Shown here one piece after another: positions 23,740-32,462 of a DNA stretch of 64,000 nucleotides (position 1 is the first letter of the stretch; each line of letters begins with the position of its first letter). Origin of the DNA: Bacteroidota bacterium (GTDB lineage: Bacteria > Bacteroidota > Bacteroidia > Chitinophagales > Chitinophagaceae); NCBI GenBank assembly GCA_018268055.1, contig JAFDXF010000080.1, forward strand, positions 45,416 through 109,415, written 5' to 3'. The translations under genes were made by a program, and so were the position numbers. The notes under the pieces were generated by a model, which was not told where the DNA came from, ran no database searches, and saw only the letters and a list, made by a program, of their open reading frames with translations.

Positions 23740-25351
23740 CTTTTCATTAGAAGGCAGCGCAAGCCATACATTAGTGGCAGATAACCCTCCCCATGCCAGC
23801 GCCCTGCTTACGGAGTCTTTCCATTGCTCATTCGGCGCTGCACCGCGGTAGTAGTGCCTGACTACATTGGTTACGCTGTCAAGATATTTAGATGCAATTT
23901 CATAATGTTGAAGGGTAGGATTTGTATAATTTTGGTTTTGAGTATAATAGTACAAGAAAAGGGAAAAATAAGTTGTTATCGTTGCAGGGTCAGTTATATA
24001 AATTTGAGTGAACATTTGATCAATAAAAGCGTGGATACCCTCATGAATTACTGTTGCTACATTATACTCATACGCCGCACTGTCTAATAACCATGGATTT
24101 AATCTTATGGTCGTTGAAAATTTATAAACTCGAGGATTGACTGCTGGATCGTAGCTGATTTGTGCAGGGTCAGTAAGCGCATCAGCAGAATCCTTTGTAA
24201 GACGAAAATCAATATCATAAGTAAGATGGATTCTGCTGCTTACACCAAACAGATTATAAAGAATTCTTTGAGTAAAACCGTTTGTATTGGGTAATGTGTC
24301 TTTAAGAAAATTGGCAAAGCAAGGATAGGTGGACTTTAAAGCATAGCTAATACCAATTGTGTCAAATATGTTTGGGCTGTAATTAATTTCATCGCCAATA
24401 TATTCCGGCTCCCATCCGGGAGTACAATGATCAAATCCCTGCCCTTTGTTTAACCCCCCATTGCAATTGGGTGGCGTGCCACCCCCACCGCTGCCGCCCG
24501 TTCCGCTGGGATTTCCGGTGCCACTATTATTTCCACCATCTCCGCTACTTGGTATATATACCCAAACATCAGTACAAATTGTTTCTATCAATGGTATTTG
24601 GCCCGGAGGGCAGGCAGACAATACGAATGATTTACCATAATGACCGGGCACACAAACAATAAAACTGTTACACTCTGTAGTTAATAACCAGAAGGAACTT
24701 CTGTTTGCTCTGCTTGTACTATTCGTATCAAGCGTATAAAATACATCCGTAGTGGAAAAAGTTAACCCCATGTCATGAATATGGGTTGCAACCTGAGATG
24801 AAATTAAATTGGAATCAAGAATTTTAAATCTTGTTCTTGCAAATACGGATTTATCAAGTAAGGCAAAGATGTGAAATACATTTCGTGCAGTCCAATTAGT
24901 AGATGTGCTGTCAAAGCCAAAATTTTTATATTGCCAATCACACAGATAGCCAAATGTGGTATCTTCTGCAGTAGTTTTAATAATCATTGAAGCATTGACA
25001 AAATTCTCCTGATCTCTTACAAAAGGGATGTAATATAAATTAACACTATCAGTAGATGCGCCTTTGCCTTGTGCGGATGACTTTTTCACATTCATCATTT
25101 TATTCCACCTCGGATAGCCTATTTGTTTTACCGTTTGCTCCACAAAATGTTTTTGATTATTTACTCTTTGTAAATACGAAACTAAAGCCTTTTCGGTTGC
25201 ATCGTTACTTCGTTGAGAGCTGAAAAATTTTTCTTCTATAAGATTATTCGTGGGGGGGGGGGGTAACAACTTTATCAACTTTGCGGCATGCAGCATATAC
25301 AATGCCTGCAGCAATAGTTGTAGATAGTAAAAATTTTGGATTTAGTTTCAT
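23602..25351 (-). CDS. Putative lipoprotein with HExxH motif; frame interrupted by a 12-base G/C tract
   Basis: The body is open from the tract to the stop at 23602. The natural start is ATG 25349-25351: it gives MKLNPKFLLSTTIAAGIVYAAC, a textbook lipoprotein signal with Cys22, and lies behind a well-spaced promoter. That frame then enters 12 cytosines (25252-25263) and stops five codons after the tract begins; with 11 cytosines it would read TPPPTNNLIEEK into the body, giving 582 residues. The body has a Gly/Ser/Thr-rich linker (about 270-295), several cysteines, and a zinc-peptidase-like ATVIHEGIHAFID (HExxH at about 436-440). The family is unknown to me. The frame break is either phase variation or a base-count error. 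Followed by a small exported protein after 7 bp. Confidence 0.8.
25252..25263. repeat. 12-base homopolymer (G on plus strand, C on coding strand)
   Basis: The longest G/C homopolymer I noticed in this AT-rich window. It lies 8 codons after the lipidated Cys of the lipoprotein gene and puts signal peptide and body in different frames. Loss of one base, or gain of two, restores the frame. Such tracts are classic slipped-strand phase-variation sites and also classic places for sequencing errors. Confidence 0.9.
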
Positions 25352-25393
25352 ATCAAAAAATGTTAGTTAGGTTTGATATTTATTTTACTATTT

Positions 25394-25423
25394 CAAGGTA
25401 ATAATACTTTTTTGAAAGACAAA
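25394..25423 (-). promoter_or_regulatory. Well-spaced Bacteroidota promoter of the HExxH lipoprotein gene
   Basis: On the minus strand TTTG (25420-25423) is followed after exactly 19 bases by TACCTTG (25394-25400), close to the TTTG-N19-TAnnTTTG consensus. The predicted transcript start gives a leader of about 35 bases to the ATG at 25351, supporting that start. Confidence 0.6.
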
Positions 25424-25504
25424 ATTTGCCTTCTAATTATTTTTGTCTTTTATACCTTCAATATTTCAAAGAATAAATTACCGTTATAGTAAGCCATTTT
25501 GTTT

Positions 25505-25512
25505 TAAATTTG
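25505..25512 (+). promoter_or_regulatory. Bacteroidota -7 box (TAAATTTG) before the DUF6580-type gene
   Basis: TAAATTTG matches TAnnTTTG and lies 21 bases before the ATG at 25534. No clear -33 TTTG is present at the usual distance. Confidence 0.45.
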
Positions 25513-25533
25513 CTGTTGAAATAAAAAACAGAT

Positions 25534-26097
25534 ATGAAAACGAACACTCGTCTTGTACTATTTACTTTAATTCTGGTAGCCATCCAGACAGTTTGTAAAT
25601 ATTTATTTGCTGATAAAATTGAATGGTCAGGCTTTTCGCCATTTATCGCTATTGCTCTATTCTCCGGCTTTATTGTTAAAGAGAAAAATATGTCTTTTCT
25701 GTTGCCTTTATTAGCCTTAGTCATCAGCGATGTGATTATTCAAATGCTTTATGTAAATGGCTTATTTACATTTGCGGGCTTCTATTCGGGAATGTGGAAG
25801 AATTATGTATTGCTTCTTGCTATTGTATCAATCGGTTGGATGCTGAAGGGTAGAAGCTATGGAAGCGTTCTGGTTGGCGCTGTTGCTGCTCCAGTTTTGT
25901 ATTTCTTGATTTCCAACTTTTTGGTTTGGGCAGAAGGAACGATGTATCCAAAAACATTTTCCGGCCTGATGACTTGCTATGAATATGCATTGCCTTTCTT
26001 CAGAAATTCATTAATTGCAACATTGATATTTGTACCGATGATTATTGCTGCATACAATACTTTGACTAAAAGTAAAACAGCATTTCGTCTTGCTTAA
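25534..26097 (+). CDS. Membrane protein, DUF6580-type putative transporter component
   Basis: A 187-residue inner-membrane protein with about five or six hydrophobic helices. The pattern FSPFIAIALFSGFIVKEK in the second helix, ALVISDVIIQMLY with an Asp in the membrane, and GFYSGMWKNYVLLLAIVSIGW match a conserved Bacteroidota family annotated as a putative transport protein and resembling substrate-binding S-components of ECF transporters. The pairs of conserved polar residues within helices (SD, NFLVWAEG, YPKT) suggest a small-molecule binding site; the substrate is unknown. It stands alone between two oppositely oriented genes and is followed by a strong terminator. Confidence 0.75.
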   Translation: MKTNTRLVLFTLILVAIQTVCKYLFADKIEWSGFSPFIAIALFSGFIVKEKNMSFLLPLLALVISDVIIQMLYVNGLFTFAGFYSGMWKNYVLLLAIVSIGWMLKGRSYGSVLVGAVAAPVLYFLISNFLVWAEGTMYPKTFSGLMTCYEYALPFFRNSLIATLIFVPMIIAAYNTLTKSKTAFRLA

Positions 26098-26118
26098 AAA
26101 TATTGCTGATTGAGTTTT

Positions 26119-26152
26119 AAACCCGTTGACTTTTGGTTGACGGGTTTTTTAT
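26119..26152 (+). terminator. Terminator after the DUF6580-type gene
   Basis: A 12-bp stem (26119-26130 with 26136-26147, two G-T wobbles), five-base loop TTTTG, and a following TTT run. It also overlaps the end of convergent rnhA at 26149. Confidence 0.8.
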
Positions 26153-26622
26153 TGCTCTTCAGGTTGATACCCTTCATCAACCAATAACGTATGAGCAGCA
26201 CCATCGGCAGCATTTGTGGCTAATGCATCACATTGATTGTTGTAAAAGTTAGTAGCATGTCCTTTCACCCATTTGAATTTGATGTTATGTTTTTTTGAAA
26301 GCTCAAAATATTCTCTCCATAAATCAGGATTCTTTTTGTTGCCTTTGAAATTTGTTTTTATCCATTTGTTCAGCCAGCCTTCTGTTACTGCTTTTACCAC
26401 ATATTGACTATCGGAATAAATAGTGATGTTTTGATTTTCTTTTTTTAAAGCTTTTAAACCGGCTATTACGGCCATCAATTCCATTCTATTATTGGTGGTG
26501 TGTTTATATCCTTGTGCGAGTTCTTTTTTATGAGTACCACTCATTAAAATAGTGCCATAGCCACCCGGCCCCGGATTCCCTCTTGAAGAGCCATCTGTAT
26601 AAATAATAATGTCGTGCGCCAT
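26149..26622 (-). CDS. rnhA: Ribonuclease HI
   Basis: A 157-residue RNase HI, which cuts the RNA strand of RNA-DNA hybrids and removes primers and R-loops. The four acidic catalytic residues and the metal-site histidine are present: D10 in YTDGSSRGNPG, E48 in TTNNRMELMAV, D71 in YSDSQYVV, H122 in VKGHATN and D132 in NQCDALA. The basic handle region KWIKTNFKGNKKNPDLW is present, as in E. coli RNase HI. The usual length. It is 33 bp downstream of the acyl-CoA carboxylase gene and may be cotranscribed with it. Confidence 0.96.
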   Translation of the reverse strand: MAHDIIIYTDGSSRGNPGPGGYGTILMSGTHKKELAQGYKHTTNNRMELMAVIAGLKALKKENQNITIYSDSQYVVKAVTEGWLNKWIKTNFKGNKKNPDLWREYFELSKKHNIKFKWVKGHATNFYNNQCDALATNAADGAAHTLLVDEGYQPEEQ

Positions 26623-26655
26623 TAAAATAATAAATTCTTATAATTTGTTTTTCAG

Positions 26656-28281
26656 CTATACCTGAAATACTCCCGTTTTGAGTTCTGCAATTTCCGGATT
26701 ATGATTGGCGGCCTTTATTCCCTCGCTGATTACTTTTCTTGTATCTACAGGGTCTATGATTGCATCCACCCAAAGTCTTGCAGCAGCATAGTAAGGAGAA
26801 GCTTGCTTATCGTATTTCCCTTTTATTTCGCTTAATAGTTTTTGTTCTTCTTCGTTACTTAACTCTTTGCCTTTACTCTTCATTGCAGCTACTTGAATTT
26901 GCAATAGTGTTTTTGCAGCAGAGTCTCCACTCATCACAGCAATCTTAGCAGTAGGCCAGGCATATATAAATCTTGGATCATAGGCTTTGCCACACATAGC
27001 ATAGTTACCTGCACCATAGCTATTACCCATTACAATCGTGATTTTTGGTACCACACTATTTGCAACAGCATTCACCATTTTAGCACCGTCTTTAATGATA
27101 CCCGAATGTTCGCTGCGACTGCCAACCATAAAGCCTGTTACATCTTGCAAAAAGACAAGAGGTATTTTCTTTTGATTGCAATTCAAAATAAAACGGGCTG
27201 ACTTGTCTGCACTGTCATTATAGATAACGCCGCCCATTTGCATTTCGCCTTTTTTGCTTTTTACAATCTTGCGTTGATTGGCAACAATGCCCACTGCCCA
27301 TCCGTCAATGCGAGCATAACCGCACACTATTGTTTTGCCATAGTCTTCCTTGAATTGTTCAAACTCAGAGTCATCAACAATGCGTTCTATGATTTCAACA
27401 ACATCATAAGGTTTTCCATCGCTTGGAAAAATACCATATAGTTCTTCCGATTTTTTCTTGGGTGCTTTGACAGCAATACGATCAAAGCCTGCTTTTGGTT
27501 TATCACCCATTAAACTCATTACTCGTTTAACATGCGTCAGACATTCTTCTTCTGTTTTGAATTTATAATCGGCTATGCCACTTATTTCAGTATGTGTAAC
27601 AGCGCCGCCTAATGTTTCATTGTCTATATCTTCGCCAATCGCTGCTTTAACTAAGTAAGAGCCTGCAAGAAAAATAGAACCATTTCCTTCTACCATTAAT
27701 GTTTCATCGCTCATGATGGGCAAGTATGCGCCACCTGCAACGCAAGGCCCTAATACTGCTGCAATTTGTGAGATACCCATTCCACTCATTCGTGCATTGT
27801 TTCGAAAGATGCGACCAAAATGTTCTTTGTCCGGAAAAATTTCATCTTGCATTGGAAGAAATACGCCTGCACTATCTACCAAATATATAATGGGTAAGTG
27901 ATTCTCCATTGCTATTTCTTGCATCCGCAGATTCTTCTTTCCGGTAATAGGAAACCATGCACCTGCTTTCACAGTTTGATCATTTGCAACAATAATACAT
28001 TGTCTTCCGCTTACATAGCCTATCCCTGAAACCGTTCCACCTGCAGGACAGCCTCCTTGCTCTGCATACATTTCATATCCGGCGAAAGCACCGAGTTCAA
28101 TAAATGTTGAATCTTTATCAATTAAAAAACTAATACGTTCTCTTGGCGTCAGTTTGTTTTGACTCTTTTGTTTTTCTATCGCTTTCTTGCCTCCGCCTTC
28201 ATATATTTTTTCTAATTTAAGTCGCATATCACTCAGGCTTAGCCGTAGATGGTCTTCGTTTTTATTAAATTCTAAATCCAT
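26656..28281 (-). CDS. Acyl-CoA carboxylase, carboxyltransferase (beta) subunit
   Basis: A 541-residue biotin-dependent carboxyltransferase subunit with the two crotonase-like halves. The N-half has LTPRERISFLIDKDSTFIELG, the acyl-CoA binding GGTVSGIGYVSGRQCIIVAN, and GPCVAGGAYLPIMSDETLMV; the C-half has FLQDVTGFMVGSRSEHSG and the GNSYGAGNYAMCGKAY loop. The GGAYLPIMSDE and FLAGSYLVKAAIGE wording resembles methylcrotonyl-CoA carboxylase beta more than propionyl-CoA carboxylase, pointing to leucine degradation, but substrate assignment from sequence alone is uncertain. No alpha (biotin carboxylase) subunit lies next to it, so the partner is encoded elsewhere. A promoter box lies just upstream. 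Confidence 0.9.
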   Translation of the reverse strand: MDLEFNKNEDHLRLSLSDMRLKLEKIYEGGGKKAIEKQKSQNKLTPRERISFLIDKDSTFIELGAFAGYEMYAEQGGCPAGGTVSGIGYVSGRQCIIVANDQTVKAGAWFPITGKKNLRMQEIAMENHLPIIYLVDSAGVFLPMQDEIFPDKEHFGRIFRNNARMSGMGISQIAAVLGPCVAGGAYLPIMSDETLMVEGNGSIFLAGSYLVKAAIGEDIDNETLGGAVTHTEISGIADYKFKTEEECLTHVKRVMSLMGDKPKAGFDRIAVKAPKKKSEELYGIFPSDGKPYDVVEIIERIVDDSEFEQFKEDYGKTIVCGYARIDGWAVGIVANQRKIVKSKKGEMQMGGVIYNDSADKSARFILNCNQKKIPLVFLQDVTGFMVGSRSEHSGIIKDGAKMVNAVANSVVPKITIVMGNSYGAGNYAMCGKAYDPRFIYAWPTAKIAVMSGDSAAKTLLQIQVAAMKSKGKELSNEEEQKLLSEIKGKYDKQASPYYAAARLWVDAIIDPVDTRKVISEGIKAANHNPEIAELKTGVFQV

Positions 28282-28298
28282 AGCAAATCATTGTTTGG

Positions 28299-28306
28299 CA
28301 AAGATA
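28299..28306 (-). promoter_or_regulatory. Bacteroidota -7 box (TATCTTTG) before the acyl-CoA carboxylase gene
   Basis: Minus-strand TATCTTTG followed by CC, 17 bases before the ATG at 28281. A perfect TAnnTTTG match; no clear -33 element was seen. Confidence 0.5.
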
Positions 28307-28527
28307 GGGATGATGATTTATGCGTTCATTGTTGTAGGTAATGGAATATGGTTTACTATTGTTTATTATGGCTGATTGTTGATGAATAGAGTTTGGGTGT
28401 TCCGAATATTTAGAAAGTCGTTTGATATTCAACATTCAATCTTTCACATTGAATAAGTTGCCTTTTAAAATCATTTAATTTTCCAATTGAAAAAAATATA
28501 TTATTTTGAGGAACATAAATTTAAAGA

Positions 28528-29466
28528 ATGTTATTACGCTTTTTCAACTCATTAATTGATAGTGAAACAACCGCCTACCGCAGAGCAAAAAAATATTATG
28601 CGTTAAAAGTTACGGCAAAAAGTTCCATTAGGAATACTATACTTATTTTAATTGGAATTTTTTCAGCTGCTTTTGGACTGAAGGGTTTTTTAATGACGAA
28701 TAGGTTTATTGACGGAGGCGTAACCGGTATTTCACTGTTAATATCAGCTTTGTCCGGTATTAAAATTTATTTACTCATTATCATTTTGAACATACCATTT
28801 ATAGTTCTTGGCTATAGAACGATGGGCTTACAATTTGCTGTCAAAACAAGCCTTGCCATAGCAGGACTTGCATTGTGCTTGGTGGTTGTACCATTTCCCA
28901 ATGTTACAGACGACAATATTCTTGTTGCTGTTTTTGGTGGATTTTTTCTTGGTGCTGGTATCGGTTTCGCTATTCGTGGTGGTGCTGTGATAGACGGTAC
29001 GGAAGTTTTGGCCATTTATCTTAGTAGAAAAGCAGGTGCAACCGTTGGCGATATTATTATCATTATCAATGCACTGATATTTGGTGCGGCAGCTTATTTC
29101 TTATCAGTTGAAATAGCAATGTACTCAATGATTACTTATCTCGCTGCTTCCAAAACTTTAGATTTTATTATTGAAGGAATAGAAGAGTATGTAGGCGTTA
29201 CCATCATCTCTGCACTAAATGAAGAGATAAGAGAAATGATTATTAATAAAATGGGTAGAGGTGTAACCATCTACGCCGGAAAGCTTGGCTATGGAAAGAA
29301 AGGAGAAACCAGAGATATCGATATTATTTACACAGTAATAACTCGCTTAGAATTAAATCGGTTGAATACCGAAATTGAAAAAATTACACCCGATGCTTTT
29401 ATGGTAATGACACGTGTTAAAGATACAAAAGGAGGCATGATTAAACAAAGGCCATTAAAGCATTGA
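28528..29466 (+). CDS. YitT-family membrane protein (DUF161 plus DUF2179)
   Basis: A 312-residue protein with an N-terminal membrane part of five or six helices (about 30-215) and a soluble C-terminal DUF2179 domain. Family signatures are GLKGFLMTNRFIDGGVTGIS, then FGGFFLGAGIGFAIRGGAVIDGTE, and in the soluble part GRGVTIYAGKLGYGK and DIDIIYTVITRLEL. YitT proteins are common, conserved, and of unsettled function; transport has been suggested. The first 30 residues are polar and may be cytoplasmic. The gene stands alone with about 250 bp of non-coding sequence before it, and ends before the convergent ahcY. Confidence 0.9.
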   Translation: MLLRFFNSLIDSETTAYRRAKKYYALKVTAKSSIRNTILILIGIFSAAFGLKGFLMTNRFIDGGVTGISLLISALSGIKIYLLIIILNIPFIVLGYRTMGLQFAVKTSLAIAGLALCLVVVPFPNVTDDNILVAVFGGFFLGAGIGFAIRGGAVIDGTEVLAIYLSRKAGATVGDIIIIINALIFGAAAYFLSVEIAMYSMITYLAASKTLDFIIEGIEEYVGVTIISALNEEIREMIINKMGRGVTIYAGKLGYGKKGETRDIDIIYTVITRLELNRLNTEIEKITPDAFMVMTRVKDTKGGMIKQRPLKH

Positions 29467-29525
29467 TATTTTTAATAGGTAGTTCTAAATATTTTACAAG
29501 TCGATTTTTATTCAATGTAAAAATA

Positions 29526-29552
29526 AAAGACCTGTTGTTGAAACAGGTCTTT
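29526..29552 (-). terminator. Terminator between YitT and ahcY genes
   Basis: A perfect 11-bp stem (29526-29536 with 29542-29552) and loop GTTGA. On the minus strand it is followed by TATTTTTAC, so it best fits termination of ahcY. Confidence 0.8.
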
Positions 29553-29574
29553 GTCGTAAAATATCTGAATAAGA

Positions 29575-30900
29575 TTAATATCTGTAAAGTTCAGATTTGA
29601 AAGGGCCGTTTTTAGAAATGCCTAAATAATCAGCTTGCTCTGTTGTAAGCTCATCTAATACAACGCCTATTTTAGAAAGGTGTAAACGGGCTACTTTTTC
29701 ATCCAGAATCTTTGGAAGTACATACACTTTGTTCTCATAGTTCTTATGATTAGTCCAAAGCTCTATTTGTGCCAAAGTTTGATTACTGAATGAATTACTC
29801 ATTACAAATGAAGGGTGTCCGGTAGCGCAACCAAGGTTCACTAAGCGACCTTCTGCAAGAATGATGATATCTTTTCCATCTACATTGTAGATATCCACCT
29901 GTGGTTTAACAGTGTCTTTTGTATTGCCATAGTTTGTATTCAACCAAGCAATGTCAATTTCAATATCAAAGTGTCCAATGTTGCAAACAATCGTTTTATC
30001 CTTCATCAATTTGAAGTGTTCGCCACGTATTAAATCACGACAACCTGAAGCTGTAACTACAATGTCTGCTTCTTTTACGGCATCAATCATTTTCTTTACT
30101 TCAAAACCGTCCATAGCAGCTTGTAGTGCACAGATTGGGTCAATTTCGGTAACGATTACACGACAGCCTGCACCTGCTAATGATGCAGCAGAACCTTTAC
30201 CTACGTCGCCATAGCCACCCACAACAGCTACTTTACCTGCAAGCATCACATCCGTAGCACGACGGATTGCATCCACCAATGATTCTTTACAACCATATTT
30301 GTTATCGAACTTAGACTTCGTAACAGAATCGTTTACATTGATAGCCGGCATAGGAAGTGTGCCTTTTGCCATTCTTTCATATAAGCGATGAACGCCTGTA
30401 GTAGTTTCTTCCGAAATACCTTTTACGTGTTGTACCAATTCCGGATATGTATCCAAGACCATATTCGTAAGATCTCCGCCATCATCCAATATCATATTCA
30501 AAGGACGATCTGCACCGCCAAAGAAAAGTGTTTGCTCTATGCACCAGTCAGCTTCTTCAATAGTCTGTCCTTTCCAAGCAAATACACCAATACCGGCAGC
30601 AGCGATTGCCGCAGCAGCATGATCTTGAGTAGAGAAGATATTGCAAGAACTCCATTTTACTTCTGCACCAAGCGCAACAAGTGTTTCTATCAATACAGCT
30701 GTTTGAATTGTCATGTGCAGACATCCTGCCACACGAGCTCCTTTGAGTGGTTGAGAAGGGCCGTATTCTTTACGAATACTCATCAAGCCGGGCATTTCTG
30801 CTTCAGCTAATCTTATTTCCTTGCGTCCCCATTCGGCAAGAGAAATATCTGCTACTTTGTAAGGCAGACTAAAATCAATTGATTTTGATACTGTTGACAT
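29575..30900 (-). CDS. ahcY: Adenosylhomocysteinase
   Basis: A 441-residue NAD-dependent S-adenosylhomocysteine hydrolase that splits S-adenosylhomocysteine into adenosine and homocysteine, recycling the methylation product. Typical sections: [18 protein letters not shown], the [20 protein letters not shown] segment, [16 protein letters not shown] with catalytic residues, the NAD-binding [16 protein letters not shown], and C-terminal [13 protein letters not shown]. The C-terminal KSELYRY end, which reaches into a neighbouring subunit, is intact, so the enzyme should be a working tetramer. No SAH riboswitch structure was recognised upstream; a promoter box and a short leader are seen instead. 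Confidence 0.97.
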   Translation of the reverse strand: MSTVSKSIDFSLPYKVADISLAEWGRKEIRLAEAEMPGLMSIRKEYGPSQPLKGARVAGCLHMTIQTAVLIETLVALGAEVKWSSCNIFSTQDHAAAAIAAAGIGVFAWKGQTIEEADWCIEQTLFFGGADRPLNMILDDGGDLTNMVLDTYPELVQHVKGISEETTTGVHRLYERMAKGTLPMPAINVNDSVTKSKFDNKYGCKESLVDAIRRATDVMLAGKVAVVGGYGDVGKGSAASLAGAGCRVIVTEIDPICALQAAMDGFEVKKMIDAVKEADIVVTASGCRDLIRGEHFKLMKDKTIVCNIGHFDIEIDIAWLNTNYGNTKDTVKPQVDIYNVDGKDIIILAEGRLVNLGCATGHPSFVMSNSFSNQTLAQIELWTNHKNYENKVYVLPKILDEKVARLHLSKIGVVLDELTTEQADYLGISKNGPFKSELYRY

Positions 30901-30925
30901 TTTGTTGTTTTTATTTTTTCGGTGG

Positions 30926-30933
30926 CAAAGGTA
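30926..30933 (-). promoter_or_regulatory. Bacteroidota -7 box (TACCTTTG) before ahcY
   Basis: Minus-strand TACCTTTG followed by CC, 25 bases before the ATG at 30900. A perfect TAnnTTTG match identical to that of rpsL. The -33 region is not convincing. Confidence 0.55.
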
Positions 30934-31070
30934 ATATTAATGACGCTAATAATAGTGAGGTATTTATATTTTAAAGCGTAGTGGAAAAATGAGGATTTAT
31001 GCAGAAAAGTGGAAGGTGGTTTGATATGGTACTCAATGTTTGGAAAGAGGTTTAGAGTTAGTGTATTGAA

Positions 31071-31127
31071 GTTTAGGGGTTTAGACGTTTAGGAGTTTAG
31101 AGGTTTAGAAGTTTAGGGAGTTTAGAG
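31071..31127 (+). repeat. Seven-copy 8-bp GTTTAGnn tandem repeat
   Basis: Six uninterrupted 8-base units (GTTTAGGG, GTTTAGAC, GTTTAGGA, GTTTAGAG, GTTTAGAA, GTTTAGGG) and, after one inserted A, a seventh GTTTAGAG. The first six bases are constant and the last two vary. It lies in a 290-bp intergenic region between ahcY and a GNAT gene, followed by a degenerate CATTA/TTAAC low-complexity run. No gene is seen there. Confidence 0.85.
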
Positions 31128-31189
31128 TTCTCAATTCACCATTAATCATTATCCATTAACAATTCAATAGTATTTAACCTTCAGCGACC

Positions 31190-31687
31190 TTAAACTTTCA
31201 ATTTTTTTTCCATTATATAATCATTCATAAAATAGCCATTGCCGATGTCAAAATTGGCTTCTTTAAATACTTTAAAACCCAATCGTTCATAAAAATCTTT
31301 GGCTTTATTAAATCTGTTTACCTGAAGTTGTAATGCAACACCATTTTTTTTCGTAATATCTTGAATAATATAATCCAATAAAAAGCGGCCTGCATTTTTG
31401 CCTTGTGTTTCCGGTAGTATATAAATTTTATGCAGTTTATAATTTCCATTACCTGTGTGTTGATATGATGCGTATCCAACAGGCTTAACATCATCTGAAA
31501 TTATCAGGAAATTGCACCCTTCTTTTATTTGTTGTTTTAATGATGTTTCGCTGTACATCATTTCCAACATATAATCAATCTGTTCTTTTGAAATGATTTT
31601 TGAATAGGTCTGGGGCCACACTTTAAAGCATAGTGTTCTTATCAGTTCTATATCTTCCACAGTGGCATTACGAATTTTGAACATCAT
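31190..31687 (-). CDS. GNAT-family N-acetyltransferase
   Basis: A 165-residue GNAT acyltransferase of the single-domain type. The N-terminal beta strand and helix (KIRNATVEDIELIRTLCFKVW) precede the acetyl-CoA site in LHKIYILPETQGKNAGRFLLDYI, where QGKNAG takes the place of the QxxGxG/A motif. The C-terminal FNKAKDFYERLGFKV motif is characteristic. The acceptor substrate cannot be told from sequence. The start overlaps the last 20 bases of the PrsW-like gene upstream, suggesting translational coupling. Cytoplasmic. Confidence 0.9.
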   Translation of the reverse strand: MMFKIRNATVEDIELIRTLCFKVWPQTYSKIISKEQIDYMLEMMYSETSLKQQIKEGCNFLIISDDVKPVGYASYQHTGNGNYKLHKIYILPETQGKNAGRFLLDYIIQDITKKNGVALQLQVNRFNKAKDFYERLGFKVFKEANFDIGNGYFMNDYIMEKKLKV

Positions 31688-32405
31688 TGTCTTGTTTGTG
31701 CTGAAACATTTCTTTAGATAATTGAGTTTGTTGTTTTATCAGTTTTCGACTGAGGATGAGTGCAACAACAAAAGATACTAACGCTCCTGCTAATAAAAGT
31801 ATATCTCCTTCATTCTGTGTTACCATTTTTAATTCGTTCAAGAAAAGAAAATAATCATACGTGCCGTGAAAAAGGATTGCTGATAATAATCCCAATATCA
31901 TATACCATAAACTCTTTTTGGAATTGAATTTTGCCTTACCAACAAAATATCCCATCAATACTCCAAAGGTGCCATGTGCCGGAACACTTAAAAACATACG
32001 CTGCAAAGCCACGGAATAGCCTTGACCGAGTTCTGCATATTTTAAAACATATAATATATTTTCCAATGTGGCAAAGCCCATACTTACCATTACACTATAT
32101 ACAATGCCATCCAAAGGTTCATCAAAGCTTTTTCTATTGTAAGAATAAAATCGTAAGCCAAGAAATTTTGAAAACTCTTCACTAAAGCCAATAATTGCAT
32201 AACAAAAAATCGCTAAACCGGTTTTTGTTCCATCATTGACGAATTCAAATGTTTCTTCAAAAATGGCAGCAGGAAATATGGCAATACATCCGAGTAAAAA
32301 ACTTAAAATAAGATTGATACTTGGCTCTCGATTATATTTATCTCTGTAAAAAATATATAGGCATATAGCTAATCCCGGAGCAATAGCAATAGCGATATAA
32401 TCCAT
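31668..32405 (-). CDS. PrsW-family glutamic intramembrane protease
   Basis: A 245-residue membrane protein with seven or eight helices. The PrsW/CAAX-protease-like motifs are visible: the paired glutamates in AIIGFSEEFSKFLGLRFYSY, the histidine and aromatic cluster in SVPAHGTFGVLMGYFVGKA, and the second histidine in ILFHGTYDYFLF. These glutamates and histidines form the active site in the family. In Firmicutes PrsW cuts the anti-sigma factor RsiW and so activates an ECF sigma factor; the substrate here is unknown. It lies 57 bp downstream of PBP1A, and is overlapped by the GNAT gene. The two ECF anti-sigma pairs in this window are possible but unproven clients. Confidence 0.85.
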   Translation of the reverse strand: MDYIAIAIAPGLAICLYIFYRDKYNREPSINLILSFLLGCIAIFPAAIFEETFEFVNDGTKTGLAIFCYAIIGFSEEFSKFLGLRFYSYNRKSFDEPLDGIVYSVMVSMGFATLENILYVLKYAELGQGYSVALQRMFLSVPAHGTFGVLMGYFVGKAKFNSKKSLWYMILGLLSAILFHGTYDYFLFLNELKMVTQNEGDILLLAGALVSFVVALILSRKLIKQQTQLSKEMFQHKQDNDVQNS

Positions 32406-32462
32406 ATCAATTGATTGAAGTGGTAAGATAATGACAACTGCATAAAAGGCAATAGGTGTTAC

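Noticed and set aside
24446..24640. Open frames rich in Pro opposite the Gly-rich linker
   Set aside because: They are mirror images of the Gly/Ser linker of the lipoprotein and have no start region or family pattern.
25252..25314. Start of the HExxH protein at 25314 (MLQALYMLHAAK)
   Set aside because: It reads the signal-peptide region in the wrong frame and lacks a proper signal; the ATG at 25351 with a lipobox and a spaced promoter is far better.
30901..31189. Possible SAM or SAH riboswitch upstream of ahcY
   Set aside because: The promoter box is only about 25 bases from the start codon, leaving no room for an aptamer, and the rest is repeats.
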